A stretch of 64,000 bases of DNA from Candidatus Dactylopiibacterium carminicum (GTDB taxonomy: Bacteria; Pseudomonadota; Gammaproteobacteria; Burkholderiales; Rhodocyclaceae), in contig NZ_MDUX01000003.1 in assembly GCF_014736495.1 (NCBI RefSeq), forward strand, positions 1-64,000, written 5' to 3'. The stretch's first letter is position 1. The number at the start of each line of letters is the position of its first letter. The position numbers were made by a program, and so were the translations under genes. The notes beneath the pieces are model-generated. The model saw nothing but the letters and a program-made list of their open reading frames with translations. It did not search any database and had not been told where the DNA came from. Positions 34,483 to 43,444 of this stretch are shown here, piece by piece.

Positions 34483-35132
34483 GGCAGCAGCTTGCCTTTC
34501 GCGAGCTCGATTCGGCGCGCGCCGTAGGGGGAGAACAGGGTGTCGTCGTGGGTGGCGAGCAGGATGGTGACGCCGGCTGCGTGGAAACTGCGGAACAGGG
34601 CTGCGATCTCGCGTGCGTAGGCCGGGTCCAGGTGTGCGGTGGGTTCGTCGGCGATCAGTACAGAGGGGCGGTTGACGATGGCGCGTGCGATCGCCGCACG
34701 CTGCTGTTCGCCGCCAGAGAGCGTGACCGGCATGGCACGTTCGAATTGCGCCAGACCGACTTTTTCCAGCGCGACGCGCACGCGCTTGGCGGCATCGGCT
34801 GGCGGGTAACCGGTGACGAGCAAGGGCAGCATCACGTTGTCGAACACCGTGCGGTCCATCAGCAGGCGATGCTCCTGCATCACCAGGCCCAGGCTGCGGC
34901 GCAGATAGGGCAGCTGGTTGGGGCGCAGACCGTCGACATCCTGCCCGCTCACCCAGACCTTGCCGGCCGTGGGTTTTTCAAGCCCGGCGATGAGCTTGAT
35001 CAGGGTGCTCTTGCCCGCACCGGAATGGCCGGCGAGCACCAGCAGCTCGCCGTGGCGGATTTCCAGACTGACGTCGGAGAGGCCTTCGTGGCCGCCGGGA
35101 TAGCGCTTGGTGACACGCTCGAATCGGATCAT
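34479..35132 (-). CDS. ftsE: Cell division ATP-binding protein FtsE
   Basis: A 217-residue ABC ATPase that works with FtsX at the divisome. Walker A GHSGAGKST (about 37-45), Q loop LGLVMQEHRLL, signature LSGGEQQRAAIARA, Walker B VLIADEPTAHLD and the H loop LLATHD are all complete. The start MIRFERVTKRYPGG is typical; the frame is open upstream to 35279 but those residues are not FtsE-like. First of ftsE-ftsX-rpoH. Confidence 0.96.
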   Translation of the reverse strand: MIRFERVTKRYPGGHEGLSDVSLEIRHGELLVLAGHSGAGKSTLIKLIAGLEKPTAGKVWVSGQDVDGLRPNQLPYLRRSLGLVMQEHRLLMDRTVFDNVMLPLLVTGYPPADAAKRVRVALEKVGLAQFERAMPVTLSGGEQQRAAIARAIVNRPSVLIADEPTAHLDPAYAREIAALFRSFHAAGVTILLATHDDTLFSPYGARRIELAKGKLLP

Positions 35133-35220
35133 GGCTGCGGGGCAGGCAGGGCGCAAAGCGGGCAGTTTAACCGTGCGCCGGTCGGGCTGCTCGCCCGAGT
35201 GTCGGTGGCGGGGCGCTGTG

Positions 35221-35901
35221 TTACATGCCGAGGCCGCGCAGCAGATCTTCGTGGTCGTCGTTACCGCGGGCAGGAACATGAAGCGGTTGCGGGCGAGCAG
35301 CCTCTTCCAGCAGCGCGTCGGGGTCCGGCGCTTCCTGCGGTTCGAAATCGTAGAGCTGGATGAACTCGGTGCGGTCGACCGCCAGCTCCAGGTAGAAGAT
35401 GGCGTTCTGTGCCGTGAAGAAGGTGACGCGGCGGGATTCCGGCTGGTCGAGGTTGGTATCCACGCTCAGCATCACCTGCTTGTTGATCACCAGCATCTTG
35501 GGCTGGCTTTGCGTGATGTGCGTCTGCAGTTGGCGCGAGACCTTGCCGCTGAATTCGCCGACGATCTGGTTCATCAGCTCGCCCATGACGTTGCTGACTT
35601 CATCCGAGGTGTAGGTGCTGGCCAGATCTTCGCGGCTTATGCCCATGTTGAGCATGTAACTCTGATACAGCTCCATTGCGGACTGTGACGAGAAGTTGAG
35701 TACTACCAGGCCGGAGAAACCGCCGTCGAAAAGCACGAAGCAGCCGATATCGGGGCGCAGACAGGTCTTGGTGATGCGCTGGACCATGCCCGAATAGCGG
35801 ATCGGGCTCTGTGTGGCAAGGCTGAGCACCTTGGTGACGGAATCGCACAGGCTGACGAGGAGGTCCTCGGTGCCGAAAACGGGGCTGGTTTGTTTGGTCA
35901 T
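35221..35901 (-). CDS. DUF3334 protein (CheC/CheX-like)
   Basis: A 226-residue protein of the DUF3334 family, with EDLLVSLCDSVTKVLSLAT and RPDIGCFVLFDGGFSGLVVLNFSSQSAMELYQSYMLNMG. The segment TSDEVSNVMGELMNQIVGEFSGKVS has the Glu-x-x-Asn...Gly layout of CheX/CheC phosphatases, which dephosphorylate CheY-P. A link to chemotaxis or two-component signalling is therefore plausible but not shown. The C-terminal 25 residues are Pro/Asp-rich and variable. No che gene is adjacent; a chemoreceptor lies 3 kb away. ATG 35901 gives the family-like start. Confidence 0.85.
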   Translation of the reverse strand: MTKQTSPVFGTEDLLVSLCDSVTKVLSLATQSPIRYSGMVQRITKTCLRPDIGCFVLFDGGFSGLVVLNFSSQSAMELYQSYMLNMGISREDLASTYTSDEVSNVMGELMNQIVGEFSGKVSRQLQTHITQSQPKMLVINKQVMLSVDTNLDQPESRRVTFFTAQNAIFYLELAVDRTEFIQLYDFEPQEAPDPDALLEEAARPQPLHVPARGNDDHEDLLRGLGM

Positions 35902-36116
35902 GACGGCTTGGTCCGGTGGAGGTTCGGTGCGCGCGATGCGCCATGCTGGCTTTACGGTCTGGCGACGGGCTTCTGAACCCCTTGTGAGGGAAGAACCGGA
36001 GCCTTCGTCCGTCGGCAGAACGGGCATGTAATCGGTGCGATGAACAGAACCCACTGGCACTCCCGCCACCCGGCTTCCACAATGAAGGGACTTCCCCTTG
36101 AGCACGGAGACCGACG

Positions 36117-36293
36117 ATGAGTGCCATGAAGACCCACGCCCGCCGCCATGCCAGACCTCGTACCGATTTCCAGCCCATCCCGCTGGTCGAGGTGTTCCGG
36201 TCCTTGTGGCTGAAGCGTCGCCAACGCAAGTCACAGACGCCCGCTCCTGACCCCGACTGGGAGAGCAAGGAGCCCATGAACGGGCTTTCCTGA
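36117..36293 (+). CDS. Small basic protein of unknown function
   Basis: A 58-residue open frame starting MSAMKTHARRHARPRTDFQPIPLVEVFRSLWLKRRQRKSQ, preceded by GGAGA at a usable distance. It is highly basic with one amphipathic segment. I recognise no family. It lies alone in a gap between the DUF3334 gene and the truncated haemoglobin gene, and is divergent from the former. Confidence 0.45.
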   Translation: MSAMKTHARRHARPRTDFQPIPLVEVFRSLWLKRRQRKSQTPAPDPDWESKEPMNGLS

Positions 36294-36494
36294 TCTCCAT
36301 CGATCATGGACAACCCTGTGTCAGGCCTGCGTCCGTGCGTGCTTTCAGTGCGGACGGGAGGGTGAGGGCGGGTGAGCCGATACGAAATCCGTTCGTGTCG
36401 AGCAGCAACGCGCGGGTGGATTCTGCTGCGGGCATCTGTAAACAGATCGAAATGCTTCCGCAGACCTAGAATCGGATTCTTCTCCGCCACAGGA

Positions 36495-36887
36495 ATGACC
36501 GTGAGTCCCGAACCGACCCCTTACGATGCGCTTGGGGGCGAGGCTGCCATGCGTGCGCTCGTCGATCGTTTCTACGAATTGATGGATGAACTGCCCGAGG
36601 CGCAGCCCGCGCGGCGTTTGCATCCACAGGATCTGGGCGAGGTGCGACAGAAGCTCTTCGAGTATTTCAGCGGCTGGCTGGGTGGGCCGCCGCTGTTTGA
36701 AACGAAGTACGGGCATCCGCGCATGCGTGCGCGGCACATGCCGTTCGCCATCGGCAGCGCCGAGCGGGACGCCTGGCTACTGTGCATGAAGCAGGCTTTC
36801 GAGGAGGTGCTGCCGGCTGGCGAGGTGCGCGACGCCTTCTGGCGGCGTGTGCTGGGCTTGGCCGATTTCATGCGCAACCAGGATTGA
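36495..36887 (+). CDS. Group II truncated haemoglobin
   Basis: A 130-residue globin of the YjbI/trHbO type (2-on-2 fold). Residues visible: YDALGGEAAMRALVDRFYELMD (helix A/B, Tyr B10), FEYFSGWLGGPPLFETKYGHPRMRARHMPF with the proximal His F8 in RARHMPF, and AERDAWLLCMKQAFEEV with the Trp G8 typical of group II. It probably binds O2 or NO. ATG 36495 after ACAGGA matches the family length; longer in-frame starts add unrelated residues. It ends before a strong bidirectional hairpin. Confidence 0.93.
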   Translation: MTVSPEPTPYDALGGEAAMRALVDRFYELMDELPEAQPARRLHPQDLGEVRQKLFEYFSGWLGGPPLFETKYGHPRMRARHMPFAIGSAERDAWLLCMKQAFEEVLPAGEVRDAFWRRVLGLADFMRNQD

Positions 36888-36890
36888 TGG

Positions 36891-36928
36891 CCTGGTGGTG
36901 ACAGGGCTTGGGCCCTGCCACCACCAGG
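36891..36928. terminator. Strong bidirectional hairpin terminator
   Basis: CCTGGTGGTG (36891-36900) pairs with CACCACCAGG (36919-36928), and CAGGGC (36902-36907) with GCCCTG (36912-36917). It separates the truncated haemoglobin gene from the convergent SGNH hydrolase gene. Confidence 0.85.
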
Positions 36929-36931
36929 GGC

Positions 36932-38530
36932 TTATTTAAGCTTTTTCGCCAGATCGCCCAGCGCCGGTGTTTCCTTGATGCCTTCGGCCACCATGGCGGC
37001 CACAGCACGCGCACCGGCTTCCTGGAAGTGCGTGGTGTCGGGGCTGTTCAGCGTGCCGGACGATTGCGTGGCGTAGTAGGGCCATTTCGCCGGATCGGCC
37101 GCCAGCCAGTAATTCTTCCAGTCGGCTTGATGCGCATTGACGAAGGCTATGGTCTTGGCCTCGATATCGATGAAGGGCAGCTTGTTGGCACGGGCGGTGT
37201 CGCGGATGGTCTGGCTGTAATCGCCGACGAAGGCGTATCCCCCGTTGCCCTGACCGGCAAATGTGAAATGGTTGGGAACCACCGGGAACTGGCCAGCTTT
37301 GCGATCCTTGTTCCAGACGCGTGTGGTGGGCGTCATGATGATGGGGATGGCTCCCTTCGCGCGTGCGGCCTGCACATAGACTTCCAGCGAATGCTGGAAG
37401 CTCATTTCGGGCATGCCCACCGGGAATTGCCGGTTGCCTTGCGCGTCGTTCGGATAGGTACACATGTTGCGGGTGTCAGCCTGACCGCGCTGGGGGCGCT
37501 TCTCGTCGCAGTTCTGATCGTTGTGACCGTGATGGATGATCACGTAATCGCCGGGGCGCAGGTATTGCGCCATCTGCCGGAAGTAGCCCTGGTTGTAGAA
37601 GTTGCGTGAGCTGCGACCCGATTTTGCGTTGTTCAGCACCTTCACCCGGGCGTCCGCCTTGAACAGATCCTCGAAGACCTGCCCCCAGCCCATGCGCGGC
37701 AGGCGTTCGCGCTCGTAGGTGCTGGCGGTGGAGTCGCCGACAATCAGCACGCGCGTGTAGCCCGGATCCTTCGCACGTGCCAGCGCACGCTGGGCATGGG
37801 CGAGCTCCAGCGGCTCCTTGTCGGCCACGTTGCGATAGTCAGCATCCTGCAGCGAAGTGCCGCCGGGTACGCCGGTATCGTTGTCATACCCCCGGTTGTG
37901 TACCAGCACGCGCAGCACGGCATCCACCCCTTTGCCGTCCGCCACCATCGGCGTGCGCACCGGGTCGAAGCGTTCTGCATCGGAGACGCCGGCGTCCTTC
38001 AGTGCCTGCAGCACGGGGATGCGGCCAGCGGCATTCCGGGCCGCGATCAGCGCGGCGTCCAGGCCGGCGGTGCTGCGCCGGTCCAGCAGATCCTGCGGGC
38101 CGCGCAGCTTGAGGCTGGAGGCCACGGCGCTGACGGCACGGTCGCTGAGCGCGTTCAGGTTGGCCACGTTGGCCTGATCCGCTTCCAGCACGGGCAGCAG
38201 GGCGCCGACGCACTTCGACCATGGGCGCGTGCTGTCGCTGCAATTGTCACCGCCGGCTTCCACGGCCAGCAGCATCAGCGGCGCTTTCAGGCCACTGGCA
38301 TCCACGCTGTAGCGCCCCTGACTGTCGGCACGGGTCTGGCGGATCTAGCCGGCGGCATCGCTGATGGTGATGCTGGCGCCCGCCATCGGGCCTTCCAGTG
38401 CCGCCACACCGCTCAGGCGTACGGTGTTTGCGGGGGAGGCCGGCGTCTGGCCGGGTGTGGTGCTGCAGGCGATCAGGGTCATGGTGATACTGGCGCATAG
38501 CGCCGTCTGGCGGAGGAAACGGGTGGACAT
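36932..38530 (-). pseudogene. SGNH/GDSL lipoprotein esterase (rhamnogalacturonan acetylesterase-like) with in-frame amber stop
   Basis: Reading starts at ATG 38530 with a lipoprotein signal (TMTLIACSTT), runs through an Ig-like domain (VRLSGVAALEGPMAGASITISDAAG) and meets TAG at 38345-38347. Without a frame change it continues (IRQTRADSQGRYSVDASGLKAPL) to 36932. The second half holds the SGNH domain: VGDSTASTYERERLPRMGWGQ (Ser), NAKSGRSSRNF (Gly), HHGHNDQN (Asn) and DTTHFQEAGARA (Asp/His), all intact and like rhamnogalacturonan acetylesterases. One substitution (such as CAG or CGG to TAG) explains the break. An unusual amber readthrough or sequence error is possible. Confidence 0.8.
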
Positions 38531-38866
38531 GGAGGTGCGCCCCGGGGTGAGAGGAAGGCCATATTGTTGGCTGCACGGCACGGCGGCGTCCTGATGGCGA
38601 TTGCTGATCTTTGTGCTCGTTTGCAGATCCTGCTACCGGGGATGCGCGCCGGCCGGCCGCTCATCCAGCGCTGGAGCCGGGAGACCGGGTGCTGCGGTTT
38701 CTTGGGGTACAGTCGCCCGATTGTCTGTATGACTTTCGGTTAAACGATGCAAATCGGGTTAAGACCCCCGGGGTTTGGTCGCCCATCAAGGAAATCCGCC
38801 ATTACTGCGGCGCATGACGGGCGCAGATGATGGCTGGTCTGCCAGACCGGTCGCGCAAGGCTCCTG
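38531..38866. other. Gene-free divergent region
   Basis: About 336 bases between the SGNH esterase start and the EIIC-EAL gene. I see no convincing gene; a 68-residue plus-strand frame at 38611-38817 has no family-like features. It should hold both promoters. AT-rich sequence around 38725-38765 (GACTTTCGGTTAAACGATGCAAATCGGG) is the only candidate region. Confidence 0.35.
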
Positions 38867-41026
38867 ATGCTGAGTCATTTTTCGTACAAGTCTTCTCCGC
38901 TGTTCCGGATCGCCGGGAATGACTGGGTCGCGGCGACCCGGCGGGGATTCCTGTTGACCCTGCCGCTGATCATGGTCGGTGCCTTTGCGCAGGTGCTGCT
39001 GAGCGTGCCATGGATTTCCGCCATGGATGGCCAGGGGCGCTGGCTGCAGATATTCGTTCTGGTCCGGGAGTCCAGCTCGGGCGTCATTGCGTTGAGTCTG
39101 GTGATCACCATCAGCCATGTGCTGGCCGGGTTGCGGCAGGTGAAGCGGCGGCTGGATTTCAATCCGGTGGTGGCAGTCACCGTGGCCCTGATGTCTTTTC
39201 TGGTGTTGATGTTGCCCGCAGGAGATGAGACAGCGCGCAATCCTTTCGCGGTGCAGGCCGTGTTCCCCGCGATCCTGGTGGCTTTGCTGGCTACCGAGTT
39301 GTTCATCCGTCTGCTTGGGGTCCGCCTGCTGGATTTGCGTGCGTACCGTTTCAACGATGGCGATCTGTTGCTGCCCGGCATGTTGCAGGCGATCCTGCCG
39401 GCCAGCCTGTGTATCGCCTGCTTCGTGTTCGTGCAGCAGATGCTTGGTTTGGGCGGTGGTTCGGTTTCCTCGCTGCTGGCCGGATGGACAGATGCCTTGT
39501 TCGCTCCGCTGGATTCGCCATTGCTTCGCATGCTGATGTTCTGTCTGCTCAGCCAGTTACTGTGGTTTTTCGGTGCTCATGGCAACAATATCCTGGGTGC
39601 GGTGGAAGCCCGCTACCTGAATGCGGCTACGGATGCGAACGCGGCCGCCGTGGCTGCCGGCGCGGTGCCGACCGAGATATTCAGCAAGCCGTTGTTCGAT
39701 GTGTTCGTGCTCATGGGCGGTTCGGGCACGGCCTTGGCGCTGCTCATCGCCGTGCTGCTGTTCTGGCGTGGCAGCCATCAGGCACGCCTGGCTCGGTTCG
39801 CGTTCGTGCCGGGCCTGTTCAATATCAGCGAGATAATCGTGTATGGGTTGCCGGTGGTGCTCAATCCGGTGTTCTTCATCCCTTTCGTGTTGAGTCCGCT
39901 GTTGCTGGTACTCGTCAGTGGATTCGCCACATTCAGCGGTTTCATCCCCCCCATCCACCAGGCAGTTCCCTGGACTACGCCGCCTCTGTTGGGGGGCTAC
40001 CTTGCGACCGGGTCCTGGCGCGGGGTTGCCCTGCAGTTGTTCAACCTTGCATTGGCCGTTGCGGTGTACGCGCCTTTCGTGCGTGCCGCCCGCCGCCAGT
40101 TCAACGAATTGCGCCAGCACGAATTCCACGAGTCGCTGCGCAAGATGGAGGCTCTGACCACGAATCCGGGCGCCAACCTGCTGATGCGCCTCGACACCGT
40201 GGGAAGCCTGGCGCGCCAACTGGCGCAGGATCTGATGCTGGACGCGCTGGAAGGCCGGCTGCATCTTCAATACCAGCCACAGGTCAATGCGGCCGGGCGG
40301 GTCGTCGGCGTGGAGGCGCTGCTGCGCTGGGATCATGCGGTATTCGGTGCGGTGCCGCCCAATATCGCCGTGCTCATCAGCGAGGAAGCGGACCTCATCT
40401 GCCCGCTCGGCGAGTGGATCGTGGATCAGGCGCTGCGCCAGCAGGCCCAGTGGTTGGCGCAGGGGATGACCGGCGTGAGGATGTCGATCAACATCTCGCC
40501 CATCCAGCTGCAGGACGCGAGGTTTGTCCCCCGCCTGCAGGAGGCATTGGCGCGCCACGGTCTTGCCGCCGGCAACGTCGAGCTGGAGATCACCGAAGGG
40601 CGCGCGGTGGCCCATGACGATGCCACCGTGCAGACAATGATTGATCTGATGACCATGGGCGTGCGCCTTGCCATCGATGATTTCGGCATGGGCTACAGTT
40701 CCCTGCTCTACATGCGCCGCTTCAGTGTGGATGCGATCAAGCTCGATGGTTCGCTGACTCGTGAAGTTTCGGGCAACCGCAATTGCCAGGAGATCATCGA
40801 GACCATCTCGCATCTGTGCCGCACCAAGCAGGTCCGCATGGTTGCCGAGTTCGTCGAGACCGAGGCCCAGCGGGATCTGCTCGCCACGCTGGGTTGCAGC
40901 GAATACCAGGGGCATCTCTACAGCAGGCCCTTGCTCCCCGAGGATTGCCGGCGGTACATCGCGCGATGCAATGCGGGTTTCGAGCCCCCTGCGCCGACGG
41001 AAGGGGCCGAAGTCAGCCGAATGTGA
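38867..41026 (+). CDS. PTS EIIC-like membrane domain fused to an EAL phosphodiesterase
   Basis: A 719-residue protein. Residues about 10-405 form a multi-helix domain like the cellobiose/lactose-type PTS permease EIIC, with FGAHGNNILGAVEARYLN and SEIIVYGLPVVLNPVFFIPF matching that family's GxHG...N and E-I motifs. Residues about 445-695 are an EAL domain: VEALLRW (481-484), SINISPIQL, LEITEG, AIDDFGMGYSS, IKLDGSL, EFVETEAQ and YQGHLYSRPL. All catalytic acidic residues and the lysine are present, so c-di-GMP hydrolysis is likely. The membrane domain may sense or transport a sugar. No EIIA/EIIB genes are near. The stop overlaps the convergent dipZ gene by 14 bases. Confidence 0.9.
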   Translation: MLSHFSYKSSPLFRIAGNDWVAATRRGFLLTLPLIMVGAFAQVLLSVPWISAMDGQGRWLQIFVLVRESSSGVIALSLVITISHVLAGLRQVKRRLDFNPVVAVTVALMSFLVLMLPAGDETARNPFAVQAVFPAILVALLATELFIRLLGVRLLDLRAYRFNDGDLLLPGMLQAILPASLCIACFVFVQQMLGLGGGSVSSLLAGWTDALFAPLDSPLLRMLMFCLLSQLLWFFGAHGNNILGAVEARYLNAATDANAAAVAAGAVPTEIFSKPLFDVFVLMGGSGTALALLIAVLLFWRGSHQARLARFAFVPGLFNISEIIVYGLPVVLNPVFFIPFVLSPLLLVLVSGFATFSGFIPPIHQAVPWTTPPLLGGYLATGSWRGVALQLFNLALAVAVYAPFVRAARRQFNELRQHEFHESLRKMEALTTNPGANLLMRLDTVGSLARQLAQDLMLDALEGRLHLQYQPQVNAAGRVVGVEALLRWDHAVFGAVPPNIAVLISEEADLICPLGEWIVDQALRQQAQWLAQGMTGVRMSINISPIQLQDARFVPRLQEALARHGLAAGNVELEITEGRAVAHDDATVQTMIDLMTMGVRLAIDDFGMGYSSLLYMRRFSVDAIKLDGSLTREVSGNRNCQEIIETISHLCRTKQVRMVAEFVETEAQRDLLATLGCSEYQGHLYSRPLLPEDCRRYIARCNAGFEPPAPTEGAEVSRM

Positions 41027-42772
41027 AGGCGAAGGCCTGCACTCCAGGGCCCAGGAATTCGATTTCGAACGTCATTTCCCTGATTGCACCGTGCTGTCGC
41101 ACGAGCTGGTAGAGGCGCTGCTCCGTGACGATGCCCATGCCTTGTGCGTCGATATCCCCACCCCGGTCTTCGCCGGGGGCGGCGCCCTCCAGCCGGACGC
41201 GGAACCGTACCGGTTGGCCATCCGGCCCGGGCCCCATGACGAGATGGAGGTCGCGGGCCTTGAAGCGGAAGGCGATGCGGCCGGAGTGACCGATCAGGGT
41301 CGCTTCGTCGTAGCCCACCCGCCAGTCGCCGCCCAGGCCCCAATCGTTCAGCGCGAAGGCGAAAGGAAGCGCGTAGGTGTGCGTCGCATCCTTCACCTTG
41401 CCACCGCGAGAGGCGAACGTCGTCACGCGCTCATGATCGTTGTCGGTGGGCCTGTAGCCGATGTAGGTTTCGGGTGAGCGCACGGACAGCCAGTCCGATT
41501 GCAGGCCGACGCCCTCGGTCACCGCGCTGACGATTCCCGTGTCCACGCCTTTCTGACCGGCTTCCGCCAGTAATTGCTGGATGACTCTTTCGGACTGCTC
41601 GTATTCCCCTTCGCCGAAGTGACGATAGCGCAGCCGTCCCTGCGCGTCGGCGAAGTAGTGCGCAGGCCAGAAGTGGTTGTCGAATGCGCGCCAGATCGTG
41701 AAATTGTTGTCGATGGCCACGGGATAGTGAATGCCCAGTTGCCGCACCGCGCGGCGGACGTTGTCGAGATCCTTCTCGAAGGCGAATTCGGGGGCATGCA
41801 CACCGATGATCACCAGCCCCTGATCGCGATACTTGTCTGCCCAGGCGCGCAGATAAGGCAGGGTGCGCAGGCAGTTGATGCAGGAATAGGTCCAGAAATC
41901 GACCAACACGACCTTGCCGCGCAAGGCTTCGTTAGGGGCGGCGAGTTCAGCCATTCGACTGCGCCTGCCAGCGGGGGAAGTGGCCCTTCCACGGGCAACG
42001 CGGACGCATCTTCGCCCACGCCTGCCGAGGGGCCGCTGCCCGCGAACGTTGGTGCAATTCGCGAGATCAGCGCCTGTTCGACGCGATTGGTGCCTGCCAG
42101 GGAGAGTCGCGCCAGCAAGCCGGTATCCAGCCCAAGCGAGATGGCGACGACGCCAGCGAGCACGGCAGCGCCCAGCCCGCGCCGGATCCATTCGCCGGAG
42201 CCCAGGCCACGCCTGAGTGCGGCATGTACCTTATTGCCCGCCAACAGCGCCAGCCCCAGGGCGCTGGAAGCCCCCGCGGCATAGGCCAGCAGCAGCGAGG
42301 AGGTCTGGGCATTCGCGCCCTGCAGTGCCGCGCCGGTGAGGATCAGGCCCAGGATGGGGCCGGCGCAGGGTGCCCACAGCAGGCCCGTGGCAAACCCGAG
42401 CAGCAAGGATGTCGTTATCGGCGATCCGGTGCGGGATGCCGGCGATGACAGCCGCGCGCCCAGTGCCACGAATGGCCGTGCGAGCCGCGCCGCGAGCCCC
42501 GGAAACAGCAACGCAAGCCCGAACAGGCCGAGCAGCACCATGGCCACCGCCCGGCCGTACTGGTTGGCTTGAACCGCCCAGCCCCCTCCCACGGCTGCCA
42601 GCGTGGCGACCAGGGCAAACATGATCGTCATGCCCGCCAGCAAGGGCAGGCCGTTGCGAACGAAAGGCAGGCCGGTGCGTGCGAAGACGAAGGGCAGTAC
42701 GGGCAGGATGCAGGGGCTGAGGATCGTCAGCACACCGCCAAGGTAGGCCAGCAACAGAAGAATCATGTCCAT
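41013..42772 (-). pseudogene. dipZ: DipZ-like cytochrome c biogenesis/thioredoxin protein, frameshifted between its two halves
   Basis: A DipZ-type protein: an N-terminal CcdA-like domain with LLAYLGGVLTILSPCILPVLPFVF and LLWAPCAGPILGL (redox cysteines in the membrane), then a thioredoxin/TlpA domain with VDFWTYSCINCLRTLPYL (CINC, about residue 298), and a C-terminal CBM-like domain typical of DipZ. The two halves are in different frames. After PPLAGAVEWLNSPP the frame must shift at the G run 41935-41938 (C run on the coding strand) to reach NEALRGKVVLVDFW. One extra C gives 586 residues, as in the family. The start is ATG 42772. Function: periplasmic thiol reduction. Confidence 0.88.
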
Positions 42773-42797
42773 CCGCCTCGTGGTTACGGGCAGATTC

Positions 42798-43427
42798 TCA
42801 GCCCGAGGTCCGACGGAAGACCTGGGTCGCGAATGCCTTGCCCGAATCAAGCATGGTCGTGTATTCGGCCTCCTGTGTGAAACCATGCAACGTGGCACTG
42901 GCAGCCAGCTCGTCGGGGGGCACCAGGCGCATCAGGGGGGGCAGCGTCTGCAGGCTCCGGTAGGGGGAGGGGGACACCGCATGGAGCTGCTCTGCCGGTA
43001 ATTGTAGCACGCTGATCAGGTGACCACCCGGCTGGCATGCCTGCGCGAGATGCCTCAGGGCTGTCGGCAGCGAGACGTATTCGAATACCAGTGCGGCGTA
43101 GAGGAGTTCGACCGGCTCGAACGGCAGCGGGCCTGCCTGGATGTCGGCCACATGAAGCTCCAGACCGGAAATATGGGCTCCGTAGCGGGTCGATGCGGCT
43201 GCGATGTAGTCCGGGTTGATGTCGACGCCTACTACCCGCCGGGTCGAGGCCGGAATCCTGTCGAATCCATTGCCGCCTGCACAGCCGACGATCGCCACGG
43301 TGTCCGGCGTAAACCGCTGCAGCGCAGTCACCAGTCCGTCTGCCAGCATCTGCGCCTGGGCGATGGCCGGCAAGGCCATGTGGGATTCGTAATCGGTGAG
43401 CGGTATTTCAAGCCAGGGGTTGGTCAT
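42798..43427 (-). CDS. SAM-dependent methyltransferase
   Basis: A 209-residue class I methyltransferase. Motif I is VAIVGCAGGNGFDRI, followed by RRVVGVDINPDYIAAAS (Asp ligand of the ribose), LELHVADIQAGPLPF and CQPGGHLISVLQLP. The small-molecule or macromolecular substrate is not evident. ATG 43427 begins MTNPWLEIPLTDYESHM. It is upstream of dipZ on the same strand by about 25 bases, and follows the DMT transporter gene. Confidence 0.85.
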   Translation of the reverse strand: MTNPWLEIPLTDYESHMALPAIAQAQMLADGLVTALQRFTPDTVAIVGCAGGNGFDRIPASTRRVVGVDINPDYIAAASTRYGAHISGLELHVADIQAGPLPFEPVELLYAALVFEYVSLPTALRHLAQACQPGGHLISVLQLPAEQLHAVSPSPYRSLQTLPPLMRLVPPDELAASATLHGFTQEAEYTTMLDSGKAFATQVFRRTSG

Positions 43428-43444
43428 GGCGTGATCTCGGGGAG

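Noticed and set aside
38611-38817. 68-residue plus-strand frame before the EIIC-EAL gene
   Set aside because: No ribosome site, family match or conserved-looking composition; probably chance.
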